Below, one piece after another: positions 7,287-18,100 of a stretch of DNA of 35,602 bases. This stretch comes from Prevotella sp. (lineage in GTDB: Bacteria; Bacteroidota; Bacteroidia; Bacteroidales; Bacteroidaceae): NCBI GenBank assembly GCA_024681875.1, contig JAILAA010000092.1, positions 1-35,602 of the forward strand, read 5' to 3'. The notes beneath the pieces are model-generated. The model made no database searches. It worked only from the letters and a program-made list of their open reading frames with translations, and had not been told where the DNA came from. Numbering within the stretch: position 1 is the stretch's first letter; each line of letters begins with the position of its first letter. The position numbers and the translations under genes are program-made.

Positions 7287-8669
7287 ATGATCATCTACTT
7301 TGTATTATTTTTCATCGCCGTTATAGTGATGGCAGGAGCTGGCTATTTCCTTGGTAACCGTGGAAAGCATGAGTTTGTTGAGAAAATCAACAGGCTGGAA
7401 GCACAGCGCAATGACGACATGAAGCGCAGCTATGAGCAACAGATAGCTGAGCTGAAAGCCTCCTTCGGAAAACAACTCAATCAGATGAGGGATGCCCACG
7501 ACAACCAGATTGCCAGTTTGAAACAAATGAACAAGGAGCAACTCGACAGCCAGCTTAACCTTATCAGGGAACAGATGCAGACCACATCAGAAAAAGTCCT
7601 GAAAATGCGCCAGAATGAGCTGGGCGAACAAAATAAGGAACAGGTGTCGAAAATCATCGACCCGCTGCAGAAGAGCCTGAAGGACATGCAGGAGGCGCTC
7701 GACAAGACCAAGGAGCAACAGGCAGAGGCCTTGAGCCGACTGGACCAGACCATCAAAGACAATATGGAAAAGAGTGCGGCTTTAGGCGAGACCGCCGACC
7801 GGCTTTCGCGCGCATTGACAGGAGAGGTGAAACAACAGGGCAACTTCGGTGAACTGAAGCTGAAACAACTCCTGGAAGACTTGGAGCTGAAGGAAGGTGA
7901 ACAGTTTGACACTCAGGAAACGCTGAAAGACAAGTATGGCAAGCGAATGAAGGGCGACGACGAGAAAGGTCTCGTGCCCGATTTCATCCTCCATTTCCCC
8001 AACAACCGTCACGTGGTTGTGGACTCTAAGATGTCGCTCACCGACTACGAGCGCTACATGAACACCGATGATGGCAGCCCCGAGAAAAGCGAGTACCTGA
8101 AAAGACATATCAACAGCGTCAGGAATCAAGTGAAGCGTCTGGCCCAGAAAGAATACACGAAGTATCTGCCCGATGGCTATAACCGTCTGAACTTTGCCAT
8201 CATGTACATACCGATTGAGGGTGCCCTGAACCTGGCATTGCTCAACGACACCACGCTCTGGCGAGAGGCATACGACGAGGGTGTGATGATTCTGGGGCCG
8301 CAGACCATGTATATGAATCTCAGGGTGTTGGAGATGATGTGGACTCAGGTGCGTCAGCTCCACAACCAGGAGACGATGATGAAAGCGGCCAATATGGTTA
8401 TCGACCGCGTTCAGGACTTTGGAATCCGCTTCGCCAGTGTGGAGAAGAACATGCAGGAAACCATGAACTGCATGCAATCGCTAAAAATCTCCACAGCGGA
8501 AGATGGCAAGAGCATCATCACGGCAGCACGTACGCTGCTGAAAGCCGGAGCGAGCGAGAACAAGAAGAAAAGGTCGCTCGCAGAAATGGACAAGGCCCTC
8601 TTCATTGATGACGACGCTGCACCTTTGCTCCCTCCGGAAAAGACAGAACAGCCTATCTCCCCTTCTTGA
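7287..8669 (+). CDS. rmuC: DNA recombination protein RmuC
   Basis: This 460-residue protein has the standard RmuC layout: an N-terminal membrane helix (residues ~2-22, IIYFVLFFIAVIVMAGAGYF), a long charged coiled coil (~25-175), and the conserved nuclease-like domain (~180-420). QGNFGELKLKQLLED, LVPDFILHF and VVVDSKMSLTDYERY supply the Asp...Asp-x-Lys pattern expected of a PD-(D/E)XK-type fold. RmuC limits rearrangements at inverted repeats and is thought to act on DNA structures, a fitting neighbour for this palindrome-rich region though the placement may be chance. It has its own promoter and is not part of the glycan genes. Its last codons overlap the end of the convergent regulator gene by 17 bp. 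Confidence 0.95.
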   Translation: MIIYFVLFFIAVIVMAGAGYFLGNRGKHEFVEKINRLEAQRNDDMKRSYEQQIAELKASFGKQLNQMRDAHDNQIASLKQMNKEQLDSQLNLIREQMQTTSEKVLKMRQNELGEQNKEQVSKIIDPLQKSLKDMQEALDKTKEQQAEALSRLDQTIKDNMEKSAALGETADRLSRALTGEVKQQGNFGELKLKQLLEDLELKEGEQFDTQETLKDKYGKRMKGDDEKGLVPDFILHFPNNRHVVVDSKMSLTDYERYMNTDDGSPEKSEYLKRHINSVRNQVKRLAQKEYTKYLPDGYNRLNFAIMYIPIEGALNLALLNDTTLWREAYDEGVMILGPQTMYMNLRVLEMMWTQVRQLHNQETMMKAANMVIDRVQDFGIRFASVEKNMQETMNCMQSLKISTAEDGKSIITAARTLLKAGASENKKKRSLAEMDKALFIDDDAAPLLPPEKTEQPISPS

Positions 8670-11600
8670 TATAGTCGCCCGGCTTCATGCCAAACTGCTT
8701 CTGAAAGCATTTCGTGAAGTAGGAAGGGCTGGAGAAGCCTACCATGTAGCCCACTTCGCTGACAAGGTAGTTGTTCTCGAGCAAGAGGCGTGCGGCACGT
8801 TTCAGCCTGACCACCTGAATCATCTCATTGGGCGTGACGTCGGTGAGTGACTTGATCTTGGCAAACAGACCGCTGCGGCTGATGTTGAGCTGGTCGGCGA
8901 GGAAGTTGACACTGAGATCGGCATTGGCTACATTGTCCTCTATGATCTGATTCATTTTCTTGAGGAACTCGTTATCGACGGGATTGGTGGCAATCTGCGA
9001 CAAATCCTCCCAGGGCTGTGTGCTGACCTTCTGCATGAGCAGCCGCCGCATGTTCAGGATGTTGGCGATGCAGGCTTCCAGATATTCCAGCGAGAACGGC
9101 TTCTCGACGTAGATATCGGCTCCGATATTCATACCCTCAATCTTCGACTTGTTGTCGGTCTTGGCCGTCAGCATGAGGAAGGGGATATGGCTGGTGAGCG
9201 GATTCCTTCGTATCTGGCGACAGAAGTCGGCGCCGTCCATGCGTGGCATCATCCAGTCGCTGACGATGACGGCCACCTCGTGCTTGGCAACGAGGTCGAG
9301 GGCCTCGATGCCGTCGCTGGCCGTCAGCACTGTGTAGTGCTGCTGGAAGTGCGAGGCCAGGAAGTCGACCATGTCTTCGTTGTCGTCGACAATGAGGAGA
9401 TAGGAATCTCCCCCTGCAGACCCTGCAGACTCTCCCCCAGCCCCTCCCTTGTAGGGAGGGGTGCAATTACCTTGCACGCCCGTATCATCTATAGAGGTAT
9501 CTTCTCCCCTCCCTACAAGGGAGGGGTCGGGGGAGAGTCTGTTGATGCTGTTTAGTCTGATGGTGAAGGTCGAGCCTTGACCCACTTCAGACTGCACGCT
9601 GATAGTGCCATGATGCAAGTCGACGATACGCTTGACGATGCTCAGGCCGATGCCTGTGCCGGGCTTGTTGTCCTGTGCCTGGAAGAAGGGCTCAAAGATG
9701 TGGTCCAAGTCCTCCTGACGTATGCCCACGCCGTCGTCAGCCACTTCAATGATGAAATGGTCGTCGTCAGTATTGGCCACGCAGCGCAGTTCGACGCGGC
9801 TCTTGGCATATTTGTTGGCATTGGTCAGCAGGTTGCTGATGACCTTGATGATTCCCTCGCGGTCGATGATGGCCGTGAAGCGCTCGGGAGGATAAACGGT
9901 AGTGAACTGCTTCCCTCCCTGTTCGAAAGTGGGCTCAAAGCGCTCGCTGATGGAATGGAGCAGCTCGTAGATATTGTGTGAAGCAAAGTGCATGACCAGA
10001 CTATGCTGTTCGACTTTGCGGAAATCTAGCAACTGGTTGACCAGCTCCAGCAGTCGGTGTGCATTACGGTCGATGATGTCGAGCTGCTTGTCGTTGATGG
10101 TCTTCTTCAGCTTCTCCAGCGGTCCGATGATGAGCGAGACGGGCGTGCGGATCTCGTGCGCCACCATGGTAAAGAATGTGAGACGTGCCTCACGGTTCTC
10201 TTTCTCTTTCTGCTCGTTCACCCGCTGCAGCTCGTTCTGATGCTGTCGCTCAGCCCGTTTCAGCCTCATGTGAACATAGTACCAGATGGCCAGTGCGATG
10301 ATGATGAGATACAGCATCTTGGCCCACCACGTCCACCAAAGGGGTGGCTTCACGGTGATAGTCAGCACCGCCTCTTCCGTCGACCAGATGCCATCGCTGT
10401 TGGTTGCCCTCACGCGGAAGGTATAGGTACCGGCGGGGAGGTTGGTGTAGGTTGCCTTCGGGCTGACGCCTGCCATGTGGTGCCAGTCGCGGTCGAAGCC
10501 GTCCATCATGTACTCGTACTGATTCTCGGTAGGAGAATAATAGCTGAGTGCGGCAAACGACAAGGTAATCATGCGTGCTTCGTCATGGTCGAGGGTGACG
10601 GCGTCGGGCAGCAGCGTGTAGCGTCTGTCGGCATGGCCCTCGTCATTCTGCTGATTGAAGTAGTCCAGCTGGGTGATATAGACCCGCGGCATCACACTGT
10701 TGGCTTTGATCTGATAAGGATAGAACATGTTGAAGCCGCCGGTGGAGCCTACGAAGATGCGCCCATCGGCTGCCTTCATCATGGCGCTGGGCTGCGACTG
10801 CTCGCTAACGAGTCCGTCGTGACGGGTGAAACGCTGCAGCGTACTGTTGTCAGGATGCGGCTCATAGCGCACGATGCCCCGGTCTGTCGAGAGCCACAGC
10901 ACGCCGTGATCCTCAACGATGCCCATGATGTTCTGAGTAGGCTCACTCAAGGGGATGGTTTGGAAACGGCCTTTGTCGGCATCGGCAAGAAAGCATAATC
11001 CCAACGACGTACCCACCCACAGTCTTTGCGACTCGTCGACGATGAGGGCGTTGACCTGATCGCTGGGCAACGACTCTTTGTTGTCGCTCTGGGGGACATA
11101 CTGACGCAACTGACGGGTGTCGGGTTGATATTTCCAAAGCCCGCCGCCCTGTGTGGCAAACCACAGCGTTCCCGCCTGGTCTTCTACGATGTCAATGGTC
11201 AGAGCGCCCAGATGGCCTATCCTTTGAAAGGTGTCGGACGTGTCGTCGTAGAGGTTCAGGCCCTGCATGGTGGTCACCCATGAGCGCTGACGGCTGTCGT
11301 GCAGGATGGCATAGACGCTGTTGCCGTCGAGGCTGGTCTCGTCGATAGACTGCGTATAATTCCTGAGCTGGCCAGTGACGGTGTTGAGTACATACAGTCC
11401 GTCAGAATAGGTGCCAATCCACAACTCATCGCCCTTGAGCGCCAAGGCGTGGACGTTGAGCCGGCTCAGTTCGTCCTGATGGGGATAGGGTAAGAAGCGG
11501 TCACTGCCGGATGAGCGTTGCGATGCGGCCGATTGTGGCACGGAAGGCTGAGGGTTGAAATGCATCAGTCCGCCATCGTCGCTGGCTATCCAGACATTCC

Positions 11601-12720
11601 CCTGGCGGTCTTCGCAGAAGCGGGAGATGATGTTGCCATTCAGTCCATTAGCCACCGTGACGGCGTCGAAGCGCTTGCCTACCGGCGACAGATAGCATAC
11701 GCCGGTATAGAACTTTCCTATCCACAAGCCCCCTTCATGGTCGTTCAAGATGGAATAGGCAAAACGGTTGGCATGATTGTTGGCCTCAAGCAGCAGATGC
11801 CAGTTACCTGACTTGGGGTCATAGCTGATGACGCCGTCATCGCAACCGATGCAGATAGTGCCGTCGGCACGCTCCAACAAGGTATGGATGTGATGCCCCA
11901 CTTTAGCCGCCTCGGGGTTGATGACCTGCTCCAGGTGCCCGTCGCTGTGTACAAGCAGCAACCCGTTCTCCCAGGAGCCCAGCCACAGCTGCCCGTCACT
12001 TGTCTGGAGCATGCACAACGACTGGTAGTAGTCCATGCCGCTCATGATGACGGGGTCGAACTTGTCGTGCAGACGGTTCAGACGGGAAACAGGCGACGGT
12101 GCCCAGTTGCTGACCGTCCAAATCTGATTGCTGTTGTCCACATACACCTGTGCTATCTGCCCCATGTCATAGTGGTGCTGACTGGATGTCTTCGGATGAT
12201 AGCGCCATACGCCCTGCCCCATGGTCGACACCCATAGCTGGCCGTCACTGTCGAAGGCGAGGTGCGTGACGATGGTGCTGATGTCGAGCGGCAACCGCTC
12301 GAAACGGTTGTCAGCCACATTCATGCGGAACACTCCCTGTTCGGTGCCGATGTACAGACACTGCTCGCCAGCCAACAGGGCTGATACATATTGGTTGATG
12401 CCCAGCTGGGGAATGTGATAGGTCAGTACCTGAATGCCATCATATCGGCACAGGCCGTTGTCAGTTCCCATCCAAATAAAGCCGTAGTCATCCTGCACCA
12501 CATTGCGAACGGTGTTCGAGGGCAGCCCGTCGTCCATCGTAATGTTCCGATAGGATACGTCTACCTGGGCATGGATGTGGAGGATTCCTATAAACAATAA
12601 ACAATAACCAATAACCAATAACCGACTGCCAAGAGCCGACTGCCAAGCATCAGCAGCTGTTGTCCTGCCGGTCAATATTCTTGTCGCTAATGGTTTTGTC
12701 ATTTTTGCAGATGGCATCAT
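8653..12720 (-). CDS. Hybrid two-component sensor histidine kinase/response regulator (HTCS)
   Basis: This 1355-residue one-protein signalling system is of the kind that controls polysaccharide loci. In order it has a signal/anchor segment (LLFIGILHIHAQ, to ~residue 52), beta-propeller sensor repeats over ~55-740 (FIWMGTDNGLCRYDG, LWVGTSLGLCF, LWFATQGGGLWKY), a Y_Y_Y domain (~745-830), a membrane helix (MLYLIIIALAIWYYVHM), a kinase with phospho-acceptor His855 in AHEIRTP, an ATPase with ADDGVGI and GTGIGLSIV, a receiver with Asp1155 in SDWMMPRMDG and Lys in VEKPF, and a C-terminal AraC-type DNA-binding domain. All key residues are present. The sensor would be periplasmic and the rest cytoplasmic. 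Residues ~1061-1098 are an insertion made of palindromic repeats. The start is uncertain: Met7 (12702) has a better A-rich upstream context. Residues 33-44 are encoded by 7-bp repeats. Confidence 0.95.
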   Translation of the reverse strand: MMPSAKMTKPLATRILTGRTTAADAWQSALGSRLLVIGYCLLFIGILHIHAQVDVSYRNITMDDGLPSNTVRNVVQDDYGFIWMGTDNGLCRYDGIQVLTYHIPQLGINQYVSALLAGEQCLYIGTEQGVFRMNVADNRFERLPLDISTIVTHLAFDSDGQLWVSTMGQGVWRYHPKTSSQHHYDMGQIAQVYVDNSNQIWTVSNWAPSPVSRLNRLHDKFDPVIMSGMDYYQSLCMLQTSDGQLWLGSWENGLLLVHSDGHLEQVINPEAAKVGHHIHTLLERADGTICIGCDDGVISYDPKSGNWHLLLEANNHANRFAYSILNDHEGGLWIGKFYTGVCYLSPVGKRFDAVTVANGLNGNIISRFCEDRQGNVWIASDDGGLMHFNPQPSVPQSAASQRSSGSDRFLPYPHQDELSRLNVHALALKGDELWIGTYSDGLYVLNTVTGQLRNYTQSIDETSLDGNSVYAILHDSRQRSWVTTMQGLNLYDDTSDTFQRIGHLGALTIDIVEDQAGTLWFATQGGGLWKYQPDTRQLRQYVPQSDNKESLPSDQVNALIVDESQRLWVGTSLGLCFLADADKGRFQTIPLSEPTQNIMGIVEDHGVLWLSTDRGIVRYEPHPDNSTLQRFTRHDGLVSEQSQPSAMMKAADGRIFVGSTGGFNMFYPYQIKANSVMPRVYITQLDYFNQQNDEGHADRRYTLLPDAVTLDHDEARMITLSFAALSYYSPTENQYEYMMDGFDRDWHHMAGVSPKATYTNLPAGTYTFRVRATNSDGIWSTEEAVLTITVKPPLWWTWWAKMLYLIIIALAIWYYVHMRLKRAERQHQNELQRVNEQKEKENREARLTFFTMVAHEIRTPVSLIIGPLEKLKKTINDKQLDIIDRNAHRLLELVNQLLDFRKVEQHSLVMHFASHNIYELLHSISERFEPTFEQGGKQFTTVYPPERFTAIIDREGIIKVISNLLTNANKYAKSRVELRCVANTDDDHFIIEVADDGVGIRQEDLDHIFEPFFQAQDNKPGTGIGLSIVKRIVDLHHGTISVQSEVGQGSTFTIRLNSINRLSPDPSLVGRGEDTSIDDTGVQGNCTPPYKGGAGGESAGSAGGDSYLLIVDDNEDMVDFLASHFQQHYTVLTASDGIEALDLVAKHEVAVIVSDWMMPRMDGADFCRQIRRNPLTSHIPFLMLTAKTDNKSKIEGMNIGADIYVEKPFSLEYLEACIANILNMRRLLMQKVSTQPWEDLSQIATNPVDNEFLKKMNQIIEDNVANADLSVNFLADQLNISRSGLFAKIKSLTDVTPNEMIQVVRLKRAARLLLENNYLVSEVGYMVGFSSPSYFTKCFQKQFGMKPGDYIKKGR
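9429..9540. repeat. Inverted pair of ccctccc...gggaggg palindromes inside the regulator gene
   Basis: Two copies of a palindrome-containing unit of about 35 bp (core cccctcccttgtagggaggg) sit at 9429-9461 and, in opposite orientation, 9504-9540. Together they form a long inverted repeat about 110 bp across. They encode RLSPDPSLVGRGED and CTPPYKGGAGGES, filling the linker between the kinase and receiver domains without breaking the frame. Similar palindromes occur at 19986, 22217, 24113 and 24268. Confidence 0.85.
12591..12625. repeat. Five 7-bp units in the regulator's leader-coding region
   Basis: The units are taaacaa, taaacaa, taaccaa, taaccaa and taaccga, with no gaps. They encode the hydrophobic stretch LLVIGYCLLFIG of the HTCS signal/anchor. 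Seven is not a multiple of three, so gain or loss of one unit would shift the frame. A second small direct repeat, ccgactgccaag, follows at 12622-12633 and 12637-12648. Confidence 0.9.
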
Positions 12721-12722
12721 CG

Positions 12723-12750
12723 GTTATTTGTTAATGGTTATTGGTTAATG
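12723..12750. repeat. Four 7-bp units between regulator start and nested-palindrome element
   Basis: The units gttattt, gttaatg, gttattg and gttaatg run without gaps upstream of the regulator start codon. They are close in sequence to the units in the regulator leader and at the end of the adjacent susD gene (13018-13031). Confidence 0.8.
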
Positions 12751-12753
12751 TTT

Positions 12754-13004
12754 TCAACTTCCGCAAGCTCCGCAGAGACGGCCTGAAAGGCCAAAAAGCT
12801 CCCAGCCCAGGGCATCGCCCTGGGTAAATTCGGTACGTAGCCTACGCCCTGAAAGGGCAAAAGCAACAATGCGGCGGATGGGCTTTTGCCCTTTCAGGGC
12901 GAAATTACTCACATCCGTGTACCCAGGGCGATGCCCTGGGCTAAGTGCTTGCTGGCCTTTCAGGCCGTTTCTACGCAGGGTTCTCATAGCTTGCGGAAGT
13001 TGAA
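12754..13004. repeat. Nested-palindrome, MITE-like element (copy A)
   Basis: The ends are tcaacttccgcaagct (12754-12769) and its exact reverse complement (12988-13003). Inside, three palindromes (ggcctgaaaggcc, cccagggcatcgccctggg, gccctgaaagggc) are followed by their mirror set in reverse order, so the whole element is a palindrome built of palindromes. ttaatgttt flanks both sides (12745-12753 and 13005-13013), which could be a target duplication. However, taatgttt also follows copy C at 138, so it may belong to the element. No transposase is encoded; if mobile, it would need one in trans. It fills the gap between susD and the regulator gene. Confidence 0.8.
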
Positions 13005-13018
13005 TTAATGTTTATTGG

Positions 13019-14841
<1,823 letters not shown>

Positions 14842-14842
14842 T

Positions 14843-15130
14843 TCAACTTCCGCAAGCTCAGAAAAGACGGCCTGCGCTCGGTTTTGCCGATTGCTGCCGA
14901 AGGGACGGCCTGAAAGGCCAGTAAGCTCCCAGCCCAGGGCATCGCCCTGGGTAAATTCGGTGCGTAGCCTACGCCCTGAAAGGGCAAAAGCAACAATGCG
15001 GCAGGTGGGCTTTTGCCCTTTCAGGGCGAAATTACTCACATCCGTGTACCCAGGGCGATGCCCTGGGCTAAGTGCTTGCTGGCCTTTCAGGCCGTTTCTA
15101 CGCAGGGTTCTCATAGCTTGCGGAAGTTGG
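14843..15130. repeat. Nested-palindrome, MITE-like element (copy B) between susC and susD
   Basis: The ends caacttccgcaagct and agcttgcggaagttg are perfect inverted repeats, and the interior has the same nested palindromes as copy A. The left side carries about 37 extra bases (including gacggcctgcgctcgg and gccgaagggacggc) also seen in part in the hairpin at 754-808. The 9-bp atcatttat lies directly outside both ends (14834-14842 and 15131-15139), as a target duplication would, although the flanks are themselves 7-bp repeats, which weakens this. No protein is encoded. Confidence 0.85.
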
Positions 15131-15159
15131 ATCATTTATCATTTTGGGCGAAGCCCGCA

Positions 15160-18100
15160 TTACAAATTAATTTTTATGCCAGCCACCAACGAGCGACTCT
15201 GTGGCAGGCGGCCGAGGTCTATTCCCTGACCGATGACACTGTTGGTCATGGCGAACTCAGGGTCGGTGCCCAGATAGCGCGTCAGTGTCAGCACGTTGTT
15301 AGCCTGCACCCAGCACTGCAGTCCCTGTAGGAAGGTGGTGTTCACGGGAATCGTATAGCTGAGGGTGATCGTCTTCAGTTTCAGATAACTGCCATCCTCT
15401 ATCCAACGGTCGCTGAACCGGGCATTTCCCATCGGGTCCTGAAAAGTAGCACGAGGCATGTCGGTAACCTGACCTTCCGTCTGCCATCGTGTTGCCATAG
15501 CGGATGTCTGGTTCATAAACCTGCTACCGCTCTCAAACTGCTGGCGCATATAGTTGTAGACATCATTGCCCAGCGAGTAGCTGAAACGAGCGTCGAGCTT
15601 CCACCGCTTGTATGCCAGCGATGTGAAGATATTGCCATAGATATCGGGATTCGGATCGCCGATAACGATGCGGTCGGCGTCATCAATCTGACCGTTTCCG
15701 TTCCTGTCTTTAAAGTGCATGTCGCCGGCTTCAAAATACTTGCGGGTGACGCCGTCGGTCCCCAGAATGAAGAGTCCGGCAGCGGCAGCTTCTTCAGAAG
15801 TGGCAAAGACGCCCTCTGTCTGGTAGCCATAGAAGACGTTTGCCGGCTGTCCGATGGCCGTCAGGACAGTGGCTCCATACACCGTGTTTTCAATGGAGTT
15901 GCCGCCGGGCACCTTCGTAATCTTGTTCTTATAATGTCCAACGCTGGCCCCGACTTCCCATTGGAAATCCTTCAGTGCCAGCACTTTTGCCACGAAGCTC
16001 ACGTCAATGCCCTGGTTTTTCATGACGCCATCGTTTGACCAGTTCTGCCGCAATCCCGTCACATACTTCAGTGGCTGATACATCAACAGGTTGTCAACAG
16101 CACTGTGGAACCAGTTGACGCGCAGGTTCAGGCGGTTAGCCAAGACATTGGCTTCAAGACCCACGTTCAGCCGCGTGGTGGTCTCCCACTGCAGGCGGGT
16201 GTTGCCAATATTCTCAAACGACAATCCTGAAACATCCTCCAGGAAGTTGTGTGAGGCGAAGTAACTGCGGGCAGCGTAATAATCGATGTCGTCATTGCCG
16301 CTGACATCGTAGCCCACCGACAAACGCAGGTAGTCAATGCCCTTGAGCTTTTGGAACCAGGACTCGTTGCTGAGCACCCAGGCTGCCTGTGCACCATGGA
16401 AGACGCCCCAGGGCACTTCAAAGAGTTTCATGGCGTGTTCTGCGTCGCGGCCAAAACGCGAGGATGTCTCCACCGATGCATTAAATTGCAGATAGTAACG
16501 CTGCAGATAGTCGTACTGCGCCTGCAAATACCATGCGATGTTCTTCCAACTGTTGGAGGCTCCCGATGGCTTGGCATTGTCGAGCGACGAACTGATGGCC
16601 GGCATCTTGTCGCTGGTCGTGTTGTAGCCCAGCTGTGCTATCTGGGTGTAGTCTTCCCAGTTGAAACGTACGCCGCCAAAGAGACTGACGCGATGAGCAT
16701 CATAGCGGTTTTGCCAGTCGATGCGCGTGTCGCTCATCAGTGAGTTTTGCTTGGCAGCCATCGAGCGTACTTCGTTGTCGCAATAGGCATTCACGCTTGA
16801 CACGTAGTAGCGGGGCACGCCGTTGCGGGGAATATAGAACTTCTCGTTGGCGTTCACCAGATTGTAGCTGAAATGCTCGCTCAGCGACAGATGGCTGTTG
16901 AACCGATAGCTTGGCGTCACCGCCAGATTGATCATCGAGTTCTCAAAGTGGTTCTTGTTCTCGGCTTCGCCATATTCATTGATGGCCAAAGGGTTGGCCA
17001 ACTTGTAATTGTAGTTGCTATAGGCGGCCAGCGCCTCGTCGAGGTAGCTCTCGTCGGCCACGTCGATATACCCGTCACGTATCATGCCTCCAGAGAAAGT
17101 CCAAGGGCTGATCATCGGACTTTTGGCATAAGCCAGAAAGGCCGTAGAGGTCGGCGTCCCCTCGGAATAGTTGGCGGGAGCACCGTCGTTGCGCAGGTTG
17201 CGTGTCTGGTTGGCAAACGAGGCATCGAAACGTATGTCGAGCTTCTTCGTGATATGAATATCGGAGTTGAAGCGGATGTTGATGCGGTTCATCTTGTTGT
17301 CCTTCAACGTGCTCTGCCGGTCGATGTAGCCAAGGGAGAGGTTGTAGTCGGCCACGTCGTCGCCGCCCTCCACATTGATGCTGTAGTTCTGTGTCAGGGC
17401 AGAGCGGTAGACGAGGTCTTTCCAGTCTGTGTTATTGCTATACTGCGGCAAGTAGTAGTTCGTGGGCAACTCGTTGAGGAACTTGAAGTCCTTCAGGGTC
17501 GTGTTCGTCGTCTGCAACAAGTCGCTGGCATAGCTCTTGTATTGCGCGGCATCCATTACGTCGAAGGTCTTCGGCTCCAGCGTCACCCCACCGGCAATGC
17601 TGGCCGTGATGCGTGTGGCCATGGAGTGATTGCGGCGGGTATTGATCAGCACGACGCCGTTAGCGCCCTTGGCACCGTAGAGGGCAGTGCCATTGCGCAG
17701 CACCTCGACACTCTCTATATCAGTGGGTGAGATATTGGCAAGGATGTCATTATAAAAGCCGTCGTGAAGCATGGTGCGTCCATACTGCTGGTCAAAGATG
17801 ACGCCGTCGACCACAATCAGCGGTTGGGCGTTGGAGTTGACAGAGCCCAATCCGTTGATGAACATCACACTGCCGATGCCCGGCGTGCCGCTGCGGGTGA
17901 TGGTGTGCACCTGAGCGCCCAACCGCTTCTGTATGTCGTCCGCAATGCCGACGGCATCAGAGAACTGGAAGCCGGAAGCAGTACCCGTTGCATTGACATG
18001 GGTCGTGGCATCATACTCGGCACTAAAGGTAGAGGGATAGAGCCTGACAGTGCGCTGTTCTGTATCTTTGCCCAAGCCCGCCTTCGACAGGTTGTAGTCG

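Noticed and set aside
10057..10998. 313-codon plus-strand frame inside the HTCS gene
   Set aside because: It is antisense to the Y_Y_Y and kinase region and is rich in residues expected of reversed coding DNA.
12745..13013. Firm 9-bp target duplication for nested-palindrome copy A
   Set aside because: taatgttt also follows copy C at 138-145, so these bases may belong to the element; kept only as a possibility.
15013..15330. 105-codon frame across element B and the end of susC
   Set aside because: It is created by the palindromes and antisense susC sequence; no start signal or domain.
16873..17730. 285-codon plus-strand frame inside susC
   Set aside because: It is antisense to conserved SusC plug and barrel sequence and has no own motif.
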